Assembly: GCA_025057575.1 (NCBI GenBank)
Contig: JANXBO010000003.1
Location: 65,168-100,018, forward strand
Direction: 5' to 3'
Source of the DNA: Candidatus Caldisaccharidevorator malaysiensis
Lineage (GTDB): Bacteria; Armatimonadota; Fervidibacteria; Fervidibacterales; Fervidibacteraceae
Length of the DNA stretch: 34,851 nucleotides
The position numbers were made by a program, and so were the translations under genes. Each line of letters starts with the position of its first letter. Positions within the stretch are counted from its first letter, which is position 1. Positions 32,420-34,851 of the stretch are shown one piece after another. A model generated the notes under the pieces. It was not told the DNA's origin. It worked only from the letters and a program-made list of their open reading frames with translations, and ran no database searches.

Positions 32420-34109
32420 CCGTCGCTATGCCCCCTCGCTCCTTCTGCTGGGACTGGCGGTCCTTATCGTTTTTGTTGCCTTCCTGTTTTATCCCATTTT
32501 CTTCCTCCTGATCGGTGCTTTGAAGGATCCCCAAGGTTGGACACTCGGCTATTTTCTCACTCTCTTCAGAGATCCTGAACTGGCGGAAGCGGTCCAGATC
32601 AGCCTTTTGTTGGCATCGGCAACCACCGTCCTGACTCTGCTGGTGGCAGTGCCCGTCGCTTTTTTCCTGGTTCGCTATCGGATCCTTGGGAGGAGTTTGC
32701 TTTCCCTATTGATCCTGGGTCCGATGATCCTCCCACCCTTCGTCGGTGCCATCGCCGTTCGGCACCTTCTCGCTCGGGCGGGTCCCCTCAACCAGGTTCT
32801 CATTGCCCTTCATATCCTGGACCCTCAGGACCCTAACTCGTGGATCTCTTGGCTGGATTATCCCTTCTGGATGACGGTGATCCTTCAGGTGCTGCACTTT
32901 TTCCCAATTGCCTATTTGAACATCGCTGCGGCTCTTTCCCGTCTGGATCCGACGATAGAGGAAGCGGCTCGGTCTCTCGGAGCCAGCGGTTGGCGCCTCA
33001 TTCGGACCGTGACCTTGCCCCTGATTTCGCCCGGTCTGTTCGCCGCAGCCAGTTTGCTTTTCATCCTGTCCTTTACGGACTTGGGAACACCCCTTGTCCT
33101 TCATTACCACAAGGTCGTTTCGGTGCGAATCTTTCATTTGGTAGAAACTGCCGTTGAAAACCCGCCTGGCTACGCCTTGGTCCTTCTGGTGATGATCATC
33201 AGTGTCGTTGCCTTCCTCGTTGCCAAAAGGTTGATGGAAAGGGTCCCGATCCAGACCCTTCCTTCCGGACGCAGTGTCAGCGATGAGAAAGACCTTCCCC
33301 CCGCCCTGCGCTGGGCATTGCCCGCAATCGTCTTTTGTCTCATATTCGTCAGCCTGATCCCCCACATTGCTGTCCTTTTAACCGCCCTGTCGGACCGATG
33401 GGCGATGACCATCCTGCCGGATGTCTGGACTTTCCGTCATTTCCAAGCCCTGATGGAACGACCCCTCACCCTTCAAAGCATTCAGAACAGCCTTTTCTAC
33501 AGCACTTTCAGCACCCTACTGGACCTGGTCTTGGGTCTTGCGATCGCTTATTTGGCGGTTAGACGGTCCATACCGTTTGCCCACTGGTTGGACTCGCTGG
33601 CAATGCTTCCTCTGGCTATCCCTGGATTAGTGGTCGCTTTCGGTTATGTAGCTGCCTTCTCCAACACGGTCCTGGACCCGCGAAAGAACCCGTCGGTGTT
33701 ATTGATCATCGCCTATGCGATCCGGCGACTCCCTTATATGGTTCGGGCGTGCTCTGCCGGTCTGCGACAGGCAAGCGAGACTTTGGAAGAAGCCTCTCAG
33801 TCCCTCGGCGCCAGTCCTCTCAAGACCTTCTTTTGGATTACCCTTCCGCAAATCCTTCCCCACTTGATAGCAGGTGCGGTGATGGCTTTTGCCTTTGCGA
33901 TGCTGGAAGTAGCGGACAGCCTGATCCTGGCTTTTGACGAGGCGCACTATCCGATGACCAAGGCGATTTATGCCCTCGCCAACCGACTGGGTGACGGACC
34001 GAGGATCGCTTCAGCGATGGGGGTCATCGGGATGGCGATCCTTGGTCTTTCCCTCTTCTTGTCCGTCAAGGTCAGCGGGCGAGCCGCTGGAGAAGCCTTT
34101 CGCTTGTAG
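32340..34109 (+). CDS. ABC importer permease, ferric iron (FbpB)-like, two fused domains
   Basis: A 589-residue inner-membrane protein with about twelve transmembrane segments in two MetI-like halves. Each half carries an EAA coupling loop: EEAARSLGASGWRLIRTVTL (about 206-225) and EEASQSLGASPLKTFFWITL near the second. Fused two-half permeases of this length are typical of FbpB/SfuB ferric iron and related importers. The only in-frame starts are TTG 32340, TTG 32367 and a CTG at 32407, all inside the ATPase gene, so the overlap is 53-80 nt and the gene must be coupled to the ATPase. The first certain transmembrane helix begins at about residue 30 (YAPSLLLLGLAVLIVFVAF). Confidence 0.87.
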   Translation: MREGRSPSSLPQKTFASSLLTPLTGLSRRYAPSLLLLGLAVLIVFVAFLFYPIFFLLIGALKDPQGWTLGYFLTLFRDPELAEAVQISLLLASATTVLTLLVAVPVAFFLVRYRILGRSLLSLLILGPMILPPFVGAIAVRHLLARAGPLNQVLIALHILDPQDPNSWISWLDYPFWMTVILQVLHFFPIAYLNIAAALSRLDPTIEEAARSLGASGWRLIRTVTLPLISPGLFAAASLLFILSFTDLGTPLVLHYHKVVSVRIFHLVETAVENPPGYALVLLVMIISVVAFLVAKRLMERVPIQTLPSGRSVSDEKDLPPALRWALPAIVFCLIFVSLIPHIAVLLTALSDRWAMTILPDVWTFRHFQALMERPLTLQSIQNSLFYSTFSTLLDLVLGLAIAYLAVRRSIPFAHWLDSLAMLPLAIPGLVVAFGYVAAFSNTVLDPRKNPSVLLIIAYAIRRLPYMVRACSAGLRQASETLEEASQSLGASPLKTFFWITLPQILPHLIAGAVMAFAFAMLEVADSLILAFDEAHYPMTKAIYALANRLGDGPRIASAMGVIGMAILGLSLFLSVKVSGRAAGEAFRL

Positions 34110-34122
34110 CCACGATGGGCAA

Positions 34123-34851
34123 TTAAGGGCGCTGATAGGCGCTCATATGGACAGGCGCTGCTGCCGCAGGAGCACCAGGGGCGATCGGTGCCGCCATTTC
34201 TATCCCAACCACACGCCCCGACTCGACCTTCGTTACAAACCCTTGATTGGAGCGTCGGGTTGCCACTCTCCTTCCGGTAAGAGCCCTTTTCAAAAAGTCT
34301 TGGGCTTCGCTAATGCGGGGTGTCCTGCTGATCGCCGGTCGCCCTTCTGCCATCTCTTGCACGACGGCTGCCGAAAGAAGCCGATCAAGGGACTTTTGCA
34401 GCAAAGAATGATTGGCGAACAGGTCCATCCAGCGAATCTGCCCGTTGATGGCAACGATCAGACCACAGGTTCTCCTATCGCTCGCAAGCGCTCTTTTTAG
34501 GCGACGGATCTTCTGACGAATGGCTTTTCGGACGCCAGGGCTGTCCAGCACATTGCGGTAACTGGTCCCTCTTCTCATCAGACCGGGCACCATTCTTTGA
34601 ACCCGTTCGGTTTCCTCCCAAACGGCGGACTGGCTTTCATCCCATTGGGCTTTCAGTCTCACCTGGGGAGCCACCAGTGCATCGGAAGCCATAAACTTCA
34701 TTCCCGACTCGCTTGGTGCCCAGCGCCCTGGCTCCACGCAGAAGACGGCGACCTTGACGGTCTTTCGGGGCGGTATCAGCGTGTCGTCCTTGACGATTCG
34801 GTCCTGCTTGCCTCCTAAGAGGACTTCCCCCGCCATTAGAAAGAGGGTCTT
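34123..34851 (-). CDS. DUF6569/ARPP-1-like protein (partial, 5' end outside window)
   Basis: At least 242 residues. The frame has no stop from ATG 34836 to the window edge at 34851, and the upstream residues (KTLFL) continue the pattern, so the start is cut off. The EVLLGGKQDRIVKDDTLIPP segment, then KVAVFCVEPGRWAP, match the DUF6569 family (ARG- and rhodanese-phosphatase-associated, ARPP-1). A further conserved-looking part is CGLIVAINGQIRWMDLFANHSLL. The C-terminus is Ala/Pro-rich (IAPGAPAAAAPVHMSAYQRP). The biochemical role of this family is not established. It converges on the iron-type permease gene with a 13-bp gap. Confidence 0.65.
   Translation of the reverse strand, partial: KTLFLMAGEVLLGGKQDRIVKDDTLIPPRKTVKVAVFCVEPGRWAPSESGMKFMASDALVAPQVRLKAQWDESQSAVWEETERVQRMVPGLMRRGTSYRNVLDSPGVRKAIRQKIRRLKRALASDRRTCGLIVAINGQIRWMDLFANHSLLQKSLDRLLSAAVVQEMAEGRPAISRTPRISEAQDFLKRALTGRRVATRRSNQGFVTKVESGRVVGIEMAAPIAPGAPAAAAPVHMSAYQRP

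Noticed and set aside
32706-33365. Minus-strand open frame of 219 codons
   Set aside because: It is antisense to the permease; the Gln/Asp/Gly-rich composition is what the reverse of a membrane protein gives.
1-34851. CRISPR arrays, insertion sequences, phage genes, rRNA or tRNA
   Set aside because: No direct-repeat series, terminal inverted repeats, transposase, integrase or clover-leaf sequence was seen by eye.

Overview
The window is bacterial chromosome, moderately GC-rich, with tightly packed genes, many ATGA/GTGA/TAATG stop-start overlaps, frequent GTG or TTG starts and almost no intergenic space. No rRNA, tRNA, CRISPR array, prophage or insertion sequence was seen. Several contents suggest a deep-branching, possibly thermophilic heterotroph such as an Armatimonadota/Fervidibacter-type bacterium: a double-domain KaiC, a split glycine decarboxylase (gcvPA as its own gene), a fused aroK-aroB, DUF5107-TPR proteins, HEAT-repeat proteins, and a secreted propeller repeat. 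This placement is an inference from gene style, not from a marker gene.

Layout. 1-5011 (+): the 3' part of a DNA polymerase III delta-prime gene (holB), a small secreted unknown protein, a KaiC-family tandem ATPase, an MscS-like membrane protein, a small DUF2007-like gene with a problematic start, and a secreted FG-GAP protein resembling family 11 rhamnogalacturonan lyases. 5077-11780 (+): a DUF5107-TPR protein, an endonuclease/exonuclease/phosphatase protein behind a near-leaderless promoter, a secreted four-repeat protein, then gcvH-gcvPA. 11807-14376 (-): a two-gene envelope operon (carboxypeptidase-regulatory-like repeat protein plus a DUF2993/LmeA-like protein). 14461-18168 (+): a tightly coupled four-gene operon (tungstate/molybdate-type ABC ATPase, cysteine desulfurase with a Cys-rich tail, mini-thioredoxin with CxxC, membrane-anchored double thioredoxin-fold protein). 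This is the most unusual unit in the window. 18338-20323 (+): a sugar isomerase/epimerase and the DNA polymerase III beta clamp (dnaN). 20342-22878 (-): smpB, a HEAT-repeat protein with a near-consensus promoter, and a macrodomain protein. 22963-23988 (+): a zinc alcohol/polyol dehydrogenase. 23985-26252 (-): a membrane protein with a degenerate alkaline-phosphatase-like ectodomain. 26331-34109 (+): fused shikimate kinase/dehydroquinate synthase, a MacA-like adaptor with an exceptionally long helical region, a MacB-like permease without its ATPase, and an iron-type ABC ATPase/permease pair. The right edge (-) holds a 5'-truncated DUF6569/ARPP-1-like gene.

How the genes work together: most of the window is housekeeping (replication clamp and clamp-loader subunit, trans-translation, aromatic amino acid synthesis, glycine cleavage) mixed with envelope and transport functions and possible plant-polysaccharide use. 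Several complexes are only partly encoded here: glycine decarboxylase lacks gcvPB and gcvT, MacB lacks an ATPase, and neither ABC importer set has a binding protein. Those partners must lie elsewhere or be shared.
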